A stretch of DNA of 64,000 bases from Pocillopora verrucosa (GCF_036669915.1 NC_089321.1:19528770-19592769), one strand, 5' to 3'; shown: positions 45,801 to 57,441, counted from the stretch's first letter. Made by a program: numbers and translations. The notes: generated by a model not told the origin, from the letters alone.

Positions 45801-48800
45801 AAGTTGGAAAGCTTTAGAGAAACTTTACAGCACTGGTTGGTGACTTTTAAATATCACTTAAAGCCTTATCTTACAGAGCCTGACTGCAACTGTAGTATTT
45901 GCTAGGCTACCTGTGGCTGCCTGTTAGAAATATGACAGGATAGGCATCAGTATGGAACAAACATATGCGCATGACAATGGCTGAAAGGTGTTATTGCAGC
46001 TTGAATGCAAATAAAGAAAGTTTTACAACAACCACAAACAGAGGCACAATTATTTGGATTATGACAGTAGGAATGAGTGCAATTAATCGAGATTATTAAC
46101 TTTTCCAAATGAAGATGAAGAAGTACAAGGAGATACAGTGCAGCTGAGGCATAATCTTCTACAAAGACATAGCTTTGAATCAGAAATATTTGGCAAAGGA
46201 AAATGTTTTGTTGCCAGAAAAAAGAAATTGAGAAAGAGAGCTTTTGCAATATTTCATGAGTTCCCAGACTAGGATTTAAGCAAGATGGCCATAATGAATC
46301 AAAGTAATTGATAATGGAAGGTCATACAATGTTGTCTCATGGCCAGCAAAGGAGAAAAAAAAATGTATAAAAGTCAGCGACAGAACTTCAACTTTTTCAC
46401 ATTATTTTCTGTAGTCACCATGACACCCAAAACAGTTGCAGCTTGAGGCACAGTACAAGTATTCACAATGTGTCTGTACATTCTGTTTTACAGAAGGATC
46501 ATCAGTCAACTAGTTTTAAATGTGTGTTAATGTTTGCAGGTTTAGTCAAGTCAATTGGAGTATCAAACTACACTGTAGATCATCTGGAAGAACTTCTTCA
46601 GTATTCAACAGTCACACCTGCTGTTCTTCAGGTACTTAGCCCTTCACACCTTAACATCAGTATGCATCTTCTCTGTGCTGTTTTCCATACATTTCCAAGT
46701 GTGGTGATAAGGAGAAAATGTTCAACAAATCAAGAGCTTCTTAGTTAAAGATCGTTTCTCTATATTCTCAAAATTAGATGCAAGCCACTCTAAGGGTTAG
46801 GGGTTAAAGGGTAAAACTCATAGACTCCTAGGTCTGATGTAAATCATTAAAAACAATTTAGTGTCGCATTAAGATTACTCATTTTCTATCTAAAATATCC
46901 ATACCTTATCAAAGAAACTACAGAGTAGAAGATACTAACTGATCGTCTGGAATGAGTAATCTTAATGCGACACTAAATTGTTTTTAATGATTTACAACAA
47001 ATTATATTGAACAGCAAGAAGGGGAAATTACTGGTTATATCTTAGGAGTTGTCAAGGTTAAGCTTTGAGCTATGTGACAATGATTGTAGTAGGCATTATG
47101 TTTAATCTGATGCCTCGATCATATGCAACCAAATTTGTTGTTACTGAAATATATAATTATCATTATTTATTTTTTCTGGTCAACTCAATAGACTTTCCAT
47201 GTCACACTGTACGGAAAGAAAATTTGAAGGTTTGAATAACCTTTAAGACCTGCCCAAATTCTCTTAATCATGTGACATGATTGTGAACATGGTATAGCCC
47301 ACAAAGTGAGCCCAACTGGAGAAGTGGGTATGGGGGGGGGGGGGGGGGAACATGACCTTCTAGTGGTCTCAGAAGAAGTGTATGTGTTTCCTTAAATGAT
47401 GAGCATCATCCTAGTCACTGGTAGGTTGTAGCTGATAAACACATGGTATTTTACTTGACTGTGTAACTTGATTTATTTTCTGTTAACAAGACTACTTAGA
47501 ATTTGTCCTTCTGTACAGAGCTCCATTGCACCTTTGACACAATTTTAAAAGTTAACCAGAATTTTACATCCTTACCCCTACCACCACCCCCCCTCCAAAA
47601 AAAAAAAAACCAAAACAAAACAAAACAAAGGAAAATTAAAAACAGATTATGATGATAATTGTTAAAAATATTTTTACCTTTTTCAATAGTTTACCTCTTT
47701 TAATCTTCCAGAATTCTTGGACACTCTTTAGTATAATTGCCATGTCGCTTTTATTCTGTCTAAATTTCTTCAATGAAGAAATTAATGGTAATTAAAACAA
47801 CATGTTTTGATTTTACACAGGTTGAATTCCATCCCATGCTTTACCAGAAAGATTTGCTTGAATACTGCAAGAGTAAAGGAATTCAGTTGCAAGCATACAC
47901 CTCTTTGGGTCAAGGAAAAGTATATGAAGTGGTCTTATTTGTTCTGTCTCTAGGATGGCCCATCAGCCAACATAAACTTTGATGAACATCAATGGAAGAG
48001 CACCCTTCAACACCTTTCCTTTTGAATGCTCTGCTAATATAATATGAACACTTAGTGTTCACTCACCACACGTTCTATATGTTATTTTTTTGCCTTCTCT
48101 CTTTCCGTATAAATTCTAGCCCAAAATGATAATTCAGTTTTTAATTTGATAATTTAGTGAAGTTGGTTTTAAAACATCAGTTTTATTGACCAAATTTTTC
48201 ACTATTAATTGTTTTTAGCTTTTGGAGGAACCAACTGTGTGTACCCTGGCCGCAGAGTACAGAAAATCAACAGCTCAAGTGCTTCTGAAATGGGCTCTTC
48301 AGCACGATGTTGGTGAGCAACTAAAGTTTGTTTATTTATTTCGTACATACTGAGATTTACTACCGTTCGTGTCTATGATTGGACGAAGGATGTATTTTCA
48401 CAGCCTTTCGCTTCGTACTTCACAATTTAAATCTCAGTTTGTATGAAATAAAGACATCATACCATGGAAAGTGCTGGTGATGCTGGCGTTGGCAATGCAT
48501 CAAAATGCTCACTCGTTGGTTTTTTTGATGTATCGCAATTCGTGAATATAACTCTTTCGCGTGCCCTTTCCATGGAATGATCTCTACCGAGTAGTCTCAT
48601 TTGTTATCATTTGTTTACTGAACCACTTCCTAATAAGCGTAGCCGTTGGTTTTGTGTGCGGTTGAGATAGGCGAGCGAGGGAGCCTCGAAAAAGACCAAC
48701 GGACAAATGCGAAAAATACAGACGGAGCCGCGAAAGGGACTAGCGAGCCGAAAAAATGACCGGCGGAGTCGCGAAAACGAGTTACGAAGGTGCGATAGGC

Positions 48801-49427
48801 GTGAAACAGAAAATGCCTGTTTCTGCACTCGAAGCTTCGATGCCCGTTTCACGGCCTTACTGGCTTTCTTTTAACGAGCCATTCAGACTTATAAGCTCAT
48901 GTCGATGTCTTGATTTCTGAGGTCTAGAGAGGTTGGTTTTCAGGAATTATGAAACACATTCCTAAGAAAAATACGAGAAACTCCTTCGTAGACGGACTCT
49001 GAATTGATTTGTTTCAAAAAGGGAAATAACAATCCATTGCCACGCATAGGACAAATTAGAACTAACATATACACATGTCCTCAAGGATTCCATGTTCAGT
49101 CCTGTGAATTTAAATGCTTTTAGTGTTGAAAGCTTTTACGAAATACGAACGTCAAAAAGAGAAAAGGTCATTTCACTTAAAAAGAAAAAGACGAAAAAGC
49201 TAAGAAAATTTCCTTTTTCTCCAGAGGTTATTCCACTAATATAAAGAGACGAAAAAGCTAGGAAATTTGTTTTTTCTCCAGGGGTTATTCCAAAATCTGT
49301 TAAGGCTCAACATATTAAAGACAACATCTCCCTCACCGACTTTCATCTTTCTGAACATGACATGGAGGTGCTTGGCCGGATGCACTCCAACACCCGTTTC
49401 TGCTGGGATCCTACGAGAGTGAAATGA
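42808..49427 (+). CDS. Aldo-keto reductase (YtbE-like AKR)
   Basis: Exons: 42808-42859, 43316-43405, 44051-44158, 45647-45835, 46540-46631, 47821-47919, 48219-48312 and 49282-49427. All are phase-consistent and give a complete 289-residue protein of normal AKR length. The catalytic tetrad is visible: D48, Y53 (DTAAVYQNE), K82 (LTSKL) and H115 (LIHWPG). Substrate and cofactor signatures follow: KSIGVSNY (150-157), VEFHPMLYQ (178-186) and IPKS (244-247). The C-terminal FCWDPTRVK is typical of this single-domain branch. The enzyme should be a cytosolic NADPH-dependent reductase of aldehydes or ketones; its true substrate cannot be told. The donor after exon 4 (GTTGGT) is weak. The last acceptor has a decoy copy 57 bp upstream. 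Confidence 0.95.
42905..43130 (+). repeat. Interspersed repeat D, copy 1
   Basis: CTTTAACCCCAAAGAATGAC, then ATTTCTCCTTACAATATCACC, CATTAAGGTCATGAGAATAA and GAATATGCAG to GGGTTAAG. Copies at 43735-43960 (same strand) and 46640-46820 (opposite strand) lie in the same gene. I recall this family as very common in stony corals. The first intron of the AKR gene holds this copy. Confidence 0.75.
43735..43960 (+). repeat. Interspersed repeat D, copy 2
   Basis: Shares CCTTTAATCCC, CATTTCTCCTTACA, CATTAAGTCCATGAGAATGA, AATGTATAGAGAACAG and GAATATGCAGA with copy 1. It lies in the second intron. Confidence 0.75.
44276..45343. mobile_element. Foldback-like element with repeat-built inverted arms
   Basis: The left arm (44276-44500) and the reverse complement of the right arm (about 45020-45343) share, in order, AATATTCCCTTTGTATTTCT, GTGACCCA, several TTTTTATATGGTCAAC units, GGTCAGTGT and an array of CAGACTGCAGA units, then GGGTAAAATGCAGACT. 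The right arm holds more TTGACCATATAAAAA units than the left. About 500 bp of unique sequence separates the arms. It fills much of the third AKR intron. Ends and target duplication are not sharply defined. Confidence 0.75.
46640..46820 (-). repeat. Interspersed repeat D, copy 3, inverted
   Basis: On the minus strand it reads CCCTTTAACCCC, GCATCTAATTTTGAGAATAT, AAGAAGCTCTTGATT, AAATGTATGGAAAACAG and GATGCATACTGATGTTAAGG. It starts within ten bases of the 5' splice site at 46632. Confidence 0.7.
46839..46995. mobile_element. MITE with perfect 45-bp inverted arms
   Basis: The left arm (46839-46883) is exactly the reverse complement of the right arm (46951-46995). It begins GTAAATCATTAAAAACAATT and includes AGTGTCGCATTAAGATTAC. 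The loop is about 67 bp. Perfect arms suggest a recent insertion or a conserved hairpin. No clear target duplication is visible. It lies in the fifth AKR intron. Confidence 0.85.
47332..47348 (+). repeat. Run of 17 G residues
   Basis: Homopolymer tract in an AKR intron, able to form a G-quadruplex in the sense transcript. Its exact length is prone to sequencing error. Confidence 0.8.
48333..48453. mobile_element. Small hairpin MITE
   Basis: ATTTCGTACATACTGAGATTTA on the left pairs with TAAATCTCAGTTTGTATGAAAT on the right with a few mismatches. GGACGAAGG and CCTTTCGCTTCGT lie in the loop. It sits just after the 5' splice site of AKR exon 7. Confidence 0.65.
48610..48855 (+). repeat. Degenerate GCGAAA/CGGAG-word repeat
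   Basis: Repeated GCGAG(C/G), GAGCCGCGAAA and GGAGTCGCGAAAA words over about 240 bp. The minus-strand open frame here (rich in R, F, S and L) follows from this composition and is not a supported gene. Confidence 0.55.
49186..49294 (+). repeat. Tandem duplication of a 3' splice site
   Basis: Two units of about 57 bp share AAAAAGCTA, the pyrimidine run TTTTTCTCCAG and GGTTATTCCA. The second supplies the real acceptor of AKR exon 8 (AG at 49280-49281). The first offers a decoy AG at 49223-49224, after which the frame reads VIP and then meets TAA a few codons later. Confidence 0.85.
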
Positions 49428-49504
49428 CTTCGGTTAGACCTGGAGTTTGCAAATTTTGGTATAACTACGTTATACAATGGACTGTGAGCGGTTAGCTTGC
49501 ATTA

Positions 49505-49510
49505 AATAAA
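49505..49510 (+). promoter_or_regulatory. Poly(A) signal of the aldo-keto reductase gene
   Basis: AATAAA 78 bp past the TGA stop at 49425-49427. Confidence 0.65.
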
Positions 49511-51837
49511 GGCGGTACGGAGGACAGAAGGACCGAACTGAGCGAGGAAAAATTCATCCAATGCCAAGCCCCGGTGATCACCTTGCTACCATCGTGGGAT
49601 AATGTGCAGCAAGTGCCAAGCGCGGAGAAGCATTCAACAGGCGCTGTACAAGGGAAACGAACCTACTACCAACACGTTGCAGATACACAAGTACTCGGCG
49701 AAAAACGCAGGAAAACATTGAGCTTAAGGACATCTGGCGAAGTTGTAATAAGTCGCAAGAGTTAAAAATCAACAAATAACTAGGATATACAGTTTATCTG
49801 TTCCAACTTATAATGAGTTGAATGCAATGGTTTAACTTTTGAAGAAGAAGCTCTATTTCATAGTATGTTTTACCAGGTAATTAACTGAAATATCGCGCCA
49901 AGGAGAAAGCTGTTAATCGGGAGCAACTGGAAAAACGAAAAAAATCGCAGAGTGCTCCTTGACTAGGCAGTGGAAAGGCGAGAAAAGAGCTAAGAGCATT
50001 CCTTTCAATATTTTCCGGGATGTAAGTCTCTTAATCGACTAAAATAATTATGTCTGTCTACTGGCTTGGGACAATATTAACTGAGAACGTTTGCCTAAAT
50101 ATGTTATGCCAGATTTTTGATAAAAGTGAGTCAAGCGCCTCGGTGAATTTTGAAAGCTGGTGTTTCCGATCGCTAACTTTCTATTGGACTTAAAGAAAAG
50201 TTATTTTGTATTAACATCGTGATTACATGATTAGTGGGAACGTAAGCTTTTCAAATTTCGCTACCGTGGGTTACTTACTTTTATCGAAATATAGTAAACT
50301 GAAACAAACCTACTGTTTGACATGCCAGCCGACGCGGAATTACAGTTTACAGTTTCTCTAGAAACTATATTACAGTTTATAGTAGATTTGCAGTTTTTCT
50401 TTGGCCTTTAAAATATAAAAATTGTGGCGTTTCTTATAAAGTCAAAGGTTAAGATTAGTACACGTAATTCATTATTTTTTTACATGTGACATTTGCATGA
50501 TAGTTGTGTATCGTTTATTTACCTCAGCCTACAATATAGATTTAAAACTCCAATGATCAAAAAGCTTCATGGATTGCCGAGACAAACATAGGCTATTTTT
50601 ATGAATAACTTTAGGAATTTCAGGTGGCTGGAGACAGTTTTCCGTCTACCGACTGTATTAAAAGCGCTCAAAAACTAATTTTCCCTCTTCGCAGTCAAAG
50701 TAATTCCACACATGTGTTGACTAAAGGATGGAAGTTTGAAATAGTGGGCGGGCATAACAATCGATTCTATTATACCAATGTTATGGGAAAATCCCGTTAA
50801 ACAATTTTGGGACGGAAAATAAAAAGGCGAACGTGAGTTAGTTTTAAATCAAGAAGTCGTAGTTTGTCCTTCCCTTTTGGAGGCCTATTGTGTACAAATG
50901 GGGAACAACGAGCTTCTGTATACTTTTTAATCAGCAGGTTCTATGTGAAACACTTTCTAGAAAGAAAAGTCACTGAAAGCCTGTTCTAAAAAGGAAAAGC
51001 TCGGACAGGTGGAAGATGTGAGAAAGCCCATTGATAAAGCAGCTTCTTGGGCTTTTATGACAGCTTTCCAATTTTGTATTGTGGACTGAATGTTCATTTT
51101 CAAAAGAAGTACTTGAACTTCTTAGCATTTCCAGCATCAGAATAGTAAATCAACAAAAATCAATTGTGAAACCAGAAAGGACGCCAAAAAGATGTCAGAA
51201 GGGACTATGATTAAGCGGCTGGTAACTTTGCAATGAGAGCTTTGTACAGAATAGATTGAATGTCCATTCTTGTAATGAATACCTGAACCTCTTACTTTTC
51301 TGGCCCTTATATATCACTTCCTTTTCCTAATTGCTTTTTAAGAAGAATTATAATCATTACCATACGATCTTAATTGACGTTTAATCATTATCAAGATAAC
51401 TAAATAAGATCTACGAGGTACTGCTTTCCGAAAATCTTTGACTCTAAGGCTTGATTACCTTTGAAAGATTTTGGTTGGCCTCTGAAATATAAATGAAATT
51501 GATGGTCCGTTTCAGTGAGCACATTATTTTATTGCTATGACATTATGGAAAGGTCATTTTAACTTCAATTGACGACATGCGTGGTAGTGACACATGAAAA
51601 TTTGATGAAAGAGGGAAATTCACCGAAAGAAAAAAAAAAGCACACAGTGGAATATGAAAAGAAGGAAAACGATATATTGCCTCTTAACGTTGCTGAATAA
51701 GATAGTTTTAATTGTTTTTAATAGGACAGGCAAAAATTGCGAAGAAACTTCTTTAATGTCAGAAAAAGCTTTTGAAATAATTTTTACCAAGTGCTGTCAA
51801 GTGAATGTAAATGGCAACGTTGACAATCAAATAGTTA
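49511..51837. other. Gene-poor stretch with an old tandem duplication
   Basis: No exon set is supported. Segments near 50995-51130 and 51180-51305 are diverged copies of each other (GACTGAATGTTCATT or GATTGAATGTCCATT, then TACTTGAACTTCTTA or TACCTGAACCTCTTA). Confidence 0.45.
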
Positions 51838-52080
51838 AATAGAGAATAATACACGGCCGCTCGTAGATATGGGATTTCTGTTCGAGTTGAACACAAGAAG
51901 AGAAGTTCCATATCTAGAAGCAATCATGTATTATTTTGTTTGTCATATAAACACTATAGCTTTTAACTAACAAGAAAAGCCGACTTTATTAGTGAATGAA
52001 ACGAAAGAAATCGACAATTCCCGAATTAAAGTCGCACAGTGCATGGCTTGGCGCTAAGGCTCAAGATGGAAAAATGCGTT
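51838..52080 (+). mobile_element. MITE family A, copy 2
   Basis: Shares AGAGAATAATACA, GTAGATATGGGATTTCT, CCATATCTA, AAGCAA(T/C)CATGTATTATT, AGAAAAGCCGACTT and GCGCTAAGGCTCAAGATGG with copy 1. The inner loop is shorter because part of the hairpin is deleted. Confidence 0.75.
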
Positions 52081-52175
52081 GAATCATGATTACAAAAACA
52101 ATCGTGGGCGTAATTTTCAATTTACCAAATTCTCATTCACTGCCTTCGTCCTTACCGACAGAATAAATCTTTCAG

Positions 52176-52430
52176 TTAAACGGCCAAATTGGTCTGTGGC
52201 AAATCTTCCAGGTTTTCGTTCTCAGCCGTAAGAAATGCCATTACCGAAGCCACTGAATACGCAACTTTCGGTTTTTCTTTCGTATACTGGTTTTCTTTCC
52301 CTTCTAGGAAAGTTTGAACGTCACTGTCTGTAAGTGATACGGATTTTCGGATTTTTTGTGTTTTAGCCACCATAATCCAAGAAAATTCCGACAAACGACC
52401 TTGGATTGAGAATGGTGAATGGTGGTGTTT
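52176..52430 (-). pseudogene. Relic of a Crypton-like tyrosine-recombinase protein (N-terminal part)
   Basis: The minus-strand frame carries SVSLTDSDVQTFLEGKENQY, TKEKPKVAYSVASVMAFLTA and ENENLEDLPQTNLAV. This pattern (a short helix ending in L-x-G-x-E-N, then T-K-x-K, then E-DLP) is the N-terminal helical region of Crypton-derived recombinases (ZMYM/QRICH1/KCTD1-related, DUF3504 family) as I know it. The catalytic part is missing, so this is a fragment. It lies next to a MITE. Confidence 0.4.
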
Positions 52431-53634
52431 CCTTGAAATTGGTATCAAATAATGTCCATTTCTATCAAAAAGTAATGATTATCTAATTAACAGAAAAGGA
52501 GGGGAGTTACTGCAGACGTTTTTCAAAAATATTAATCATAATATGTAATTGATATTGAAGATTTAATTTCGTTTGTAAAGGAAGCAATAGCTTCTGGGTC
52601 GGCCACATACCACATTTCAAAATTTATGATTTGAAATTTGGAGTAAAATATTTTTTTTTTCCTAGACCTTTTTCAATATTTTTTTTGATCAATATTGCAA
52701 TCTTATATGTACTGAATACACGTGGTTGTACTTTGCTTTTGTGTATTTACTTAATCCATCTAAACGCGTGCATTACGATCACTGAATGCTGTTGAGGAAA
52801 ACTGTGACACGAAGCCATTTGCACAAGCCTTTAATTATATCGCCTTTCTCTCACAAGGAATTACTGAAAAATGAAGTTTTTGCTTGAATGGGGTGGCTGT
52901 TGGTGGCTTTTCCAAACCATCGCGGGGCCTCTTTAGCAGATTTTTTTGTTTTCCTATTTTTTAACCAAGATATGTTTAAGAAATTTTGAAGCTCACATTT
53001 TCCGAAAATCGTCGGGTTAAAATGTTTTTGTATTGGCAGACTGGTTTTCCAGAAAGTAGATCTTGTAACTCAGTAAACGTCGGTTGTCCAGCTGCCAAAC
53101 CTTTGAAGTTCGCGCTGTTTAATTTACCTTGTAACAGAAACTGCGGAAAGGTTTCCGCATAAACTTCCAATTTTGTTAAACAAAGCCTTAGCCTCCTAGA
53201 GAGTTAATTTATTTTTTCTTTTGTCAAAGAAGCATAGACATCGTGGGGTACGAGGTGAAAGAGAAATCTTGCCCAGATGGTCATTGTAATCCTGGCAAAA
53301 TTTAAGGAAGCAAACCACCCTTACTGAATAGCTAGCCTCTTATCGAACCACTGAAATAAACGCGTACTTTGTTCAAATAGATCCATTTGAAGTTTGCTTT
53401 CATTCATCGAACAACCAAAATTGACCATATTTTACCTCGAAATTCTAAAATAACTATTAAAACAATATTTCAAAAGCCAATATTTTGTAGTATTGGTGTC
53501 TCACAATTAGTTTATGAACAAACCTTATTCAACCACGGCAAACCAGAAAAAATTCCTGAAGTTAGAAAATGATGTCGTGAAAGGAAAAGTTCGGCAATTT
53601 GCACTATTTTTTCAGCACAGAACTACAAGTAAAT

Positions 53635-54150
53635 ATGCCTTTGAGGCCTAAGAGGTTAATCTTATAAATATATTTTACAACACGTACAAATTTTAGGTCA
53701 TTTGATGACCAGTTTTTCAATAACGTGGATGAAATGGCAAATTTGAGATTAATCCATTGTTCTTGCCAAAACGAACGCGTTAAGTGTAATAACATTATTG
53801 TTAGTTATTAAACAATTCTGAAACAATAAATCAACTGTTAAGAGAGGCTTGATCTGAATGTGAGAGGACATCAAGAGGAAACATTTGCAGATACATTTGA
53901 TAGGATTAATCTCAAAGGCCTTGAGGCCTATGAGATTAATCTTGTAAAATATGTCTTTGATCTATTCAAAATTTGGAGTAGCTTTATTTCTTTAACATCT
54001 GTGTTAAATAGAAGACTTCAAGAAGTACAATAATAGTTCTTGCCAACACGGAAGTTTAGAAGGTGATCAATTGTAGCTGTCTATTACTCAGTTGAGAGAG
54101 GATGTCTGACTTAAGTGGGAGAAAACGTCAAGATGATACATTTTCGTATC
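53635..54150 (+). repeat. Diverged tandem duplication, unit about 285 bp
   Basis: Both units start with CCTTGAGGCCTATGAGATTA or CTTTGAGGCCTAAGAGGTTA followed by ATCTT(A/G)TAAA. They continue through GTTCTTGCCAA and end near GTTGAGAGAGGATGTCTGA or GTTAAGAGAGGCTTGATCTGA and CATCAAGA or CGTCAAGA. Non-coding. Confidence 0.6.
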
Positions 54151-55500
54151 GAAGTCGGTTACGAGATAGATCAGTGTGAATCGCGTATCTCGCGAGCTCT
54201 AACAGTTGAAATTTTGTAGCGAACGAAGTGAGTTAGGTCAAATGTCGTCCGAGGCTATATACATTTTTCAGTCTCAGTATCTTTCGATGAATTTTCGAAA
54301 AATCATCCCATGAAGCCTTCGTTTCTGCATAATACTGGTGTATAAATGTATGTGCAACTTTCGGCAACTATATGAAGTCTAACTTATAACATAATGAGAT
54401 GATAGAATCGATGGTCAAACTGTGATAACCATTCAGTGAAAGCTGGCCTGTAATGATGTTCATCTTGTGGGAGTTACCTCCACTGCCCAGGAAAAATGCA
54501 ACGTCAGCGAATTGCCAAGAATGATAAGTTTTGGCATGGCTTACCAAAAACCCAGGTTTCTGATTCTTTTTATTAATCTGAAGACGGGAGTAATACAATG
54601 AAGGGCAGGAATCGGGAGGTAGGGGGGCCAAAAAAGGAAAAGCGGGAAAACTTAAGTAGTGGGAGGCTGTGACTCTCCCCCCCCCCCCTTTCCTAATGAT
54701 AAGTGACAAAGCTTTCAGTATGAAGTCGCGAATGGCTTCCAAATAAAAGATTCCGAAATAAAACTAGCCTCTGTGGGCTCCGTGATGAGAGCAGACTTTC
54801 TTCGGACATTTCTTTACCGCATTGTTCTTAAAATTTCTGTCGAGGACAACAACAACACTCGAGTATATATGGCCACGTTGAGATATGTTCTTTAAACCAA
54901 CACCAGCAACGTTGTTCACATGTGGCGCATCTTCAATACTTGTTGGAAAAATTCAGATTAGTCTGTTGAAAGCTTTGTCACGTCACTCGTCTATGGACTT
55001 CCGTATGAAACTGTATTTCTTACTGATTAATTAGTCCGCGATAGATTAGTCATTGCCAAGTATTGGAGAACTATTACTTGAAAACGAAATAAACATTTTT
55101 AGCGCGAAAAGAAGCTTCCAGCTTGTGGCATATTGATCTAGGCACCGAAAAGTCATGACCATGCTACTTTCGTCAAAAGATCTGGAGGAACCATAAATTC
55201 TCAAATTATTGCGATTATATTCGAGACGTTATGCTAAATCTGTTACCATCAGCTGTATGTTTGGTTTCTTGAACGTTGAGCAGAGCTGAGAACTACATGT
55301 ATATATAGTATATACCCAATTGAAAAAAATTAATACTATCGCATTTATTCGCTCTGAAAATCAAGTTTAATGCGGGATCGATTAGGAGTGGTTTTGTGCG
55401 CCAAAGAGGCTGGGGATTGTTAACTAAATATATAACCTCCTAGCTTGTGAATTGTCCTCTGTTCGAACGGGTTCCATTAAGAGCCAGGCCTCTCTAGTAG
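54151..55500. other. Intergenic sequence upstream of the GPCR cluster's 3' end
   Basis: Nothing with coding support. It contains a C-run near 54678-54690. The minus-strand frame at 54368-54742 spans that low-complexity run and has no domain. Confidence 0.5.
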
Positions 55501-56360
55501 TTAAAGTGCCACGACCTGCTTTCTTTTTCTAAATATAAACTTCCTCATTTCTCTTTGTCTAGAACAGTAAATCAGTGGATTAACAAGCGAGTTTATCGTG
55601 GCAAAGGTATGTCTCCATGGTTTCCAGCTTCTGCATTTATTCTCATGCCCTGCAAAAATCAGAAAAATACAAAAAACCAACAGGAAGAAGGCAGACAAGA
55701 ATAGCATCAGCTACAAGCACAGTTGTCTTAAGGGCCTTGTTCTCTTTGAAAATTTTTTCTACTTCCTCTTTGGGTAGTTGCTGTGCTCTTAGTCCTTTGG
55801 TAACGGAGGGTCTCATGATACAAAATAACATATGCGAAGGCAACGAAAACGATAAAAGAAATTGCGATAAGGCTCGCTAAAGGATGAAGTGCTTGATCTA
55901 ATTTTATCATCCTTAAAATTCCAATTGTTAAGGCAATGATCCCAACTACTAACACTGCTATTTTAAACATATTTTCAGTTATAACGTTTGAGTATTGCAT
56001 AGTAAATTTGATCGCTATGAGCCTCTCGGAAGTAACCAACATCAGATGAAGGCATGAAGCAGTCATTAATATGACCATAACATTAAGATGAACATTTTCA
56101 ACTGTTTTACTGCTACTAAGACCCAGTAGTTGGATTATCCTTCATAGAACATACGATGGCTGGCTAAGGACACCTGTCAATACGTCAATCACTGCTAGAC
56201 AGGCTAGGAAGATGTTGCTGTTGGTTGGGAGTCGAAGTCTTGTTTTCACGGCATGTATCACGAGGACGTTGAGCAGAACTGTGAAAGGACAAGTGATAAT
56301 GTTGATGATGTTAGTGATAATAAAACTAAGCTCAAGTGGGACATTTGCAGAACTAGTCAT
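55501..56360 (-). pseudogene. Class A GPCR pseudogene, copy 1
   Basis: It starts MTSSANVPLEL at 56360 and aligns along its length with the intact copy at 58811-59680. Lesions: a TGA at 56144-56142 at the position of W73 in the intact protein; a frameshift near 55800 just before the AQQLPKEEVE segment; and a second frameshift near 55680 between LLPVGF and the last helix. Landmarks remain: TERL-type DRY region (SERLIAIK), SLVNPLIYC and a basic tail. Poly-residue runs do not explain the frameshifts, so sequencing error in all three is unlikely. Confidence 0.85.
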
Positions 56361-56569
56361 CTTTGAAGCGTTTCCTTGCCAAGAAAAGTTTGATATTTTT
56401 AGTTAAATGACTCGCATATGAAGATCAATTGAAACTTTTGATCAATATTTGGATTTTTGGAGGCTTTGATCGTCTTGCTGGCGTGCAAGTGTTCCCTCTC
56501 AACTTTTTCTTGCACATTAAGTACAATAATTCCTAATTCATGAGGCTGTCACTTTTTTTCGCTATGGTG

Positions 56570-56790
56570 AGTTGAAGAGTAATTCAATTTCAGAGATCGA
56601 CCGGTTGGATATTATCTTTTATTCGGGCCATTTGATCGATCGCCACTTTCAAGTTCATATGCTTCCACTTGACTTTTTCTCGCGGATGTATCAATTGTTT
56701 AATTGTTGATCGTATTTAATTGGTTAGAAATCACAAAATCTAAAGTCTGAGTTGATTAGAAGAAAGATAAAGTAAGCAAAAGAAACGGAA
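56570..56790 (-). repeat. Duplicated upstream flank of GPCR copies
   Basis: CTTCCACTTGACTTTTTCTC, GC(G)GATGTATCAATTG and GAAATCACAAAAT, then TGATTAGA(A/G)GAAA, also found at 59900-60020. Part of it recurs near 60345-60400 (TTTCCACTTGCGTTTTTCTC). The position relative to each start codon suggests the promoter region was duplicated with the gene. Confidence 0.6.
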
Positions 56791-57193
56791 AGAAAAAGAG
56801 TTTTTGAACATCAAGTTATTGACTGATGGATACTAACGCGACTTTTCGGTTTGTTTCGTTCTAAATGATCTTAAATGAACTCTTAATTAGTGTTAAGCAT
56901 GTATGATGATTTTCTTTGAAATAATGAGATACCAAATGGAATTCTGCGGGATCTCTTCCAACATAACAGCTTTCGAATTTAGCTTACTTATGACTTTATA
57001 CAGTGTAACGCCAATCATCAAATCACACTTACATATATTCTGAAAATGTTATTTTCACCATCAACACTTCATAAACACTACAGCAATTTACAGTTTTTTT
57101 TACGTTAGCATTTCTCTCGGCTGAGAATGAAAATCGACAACTGGAAGATTTGCCACTGGCCGATTTTGGCCGATTACCTGAAAGACCTCCTCT

Positions 57194-57441
57194 GTCCATC
57201 TTAAGAGTTAGCGCTAACGCACTCTACTATTGTTATTCGGGGATTGTCGATTCCTTTATTTTCATTTATTAATGAAGTTGGGTTTTCTTCTCAGTGAAGG
57301 GCTATTGTGTTTATATGATAAACAAAATAATACACGGTTGATATGAATTTTCTCTTCTCTGCGCTCACTCATGAGCTATCGAGTTGAACACGAGAAGAGA
57401 AATTCCATATCTATACGCGCGCCCATGTATTATTCTCTATA
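57194..57441 (-). mobile_element. MITE family A, copy 3, inverted
   Basis: The reverse complement of the family A pattern: TCCATCTTAAGAGTTAGCGC, GGGGATTGTCGATTC, then a hairpin ending CATGTATTATTCTCTAT. It lies between GPCR copy 1 and the intact copy. Confidence 0.75.

Noticed and set aside
48607-48852. Minus-strand 81-codon frame
   Set aside because: Produced by a degenerate GCGAAA repeat in an AKR intron.
54368-54742. Minus-strand 124-codon frame
   Set aside because: Crosses a homopolymer run, lacks any recognisable domain and has no splice partners.
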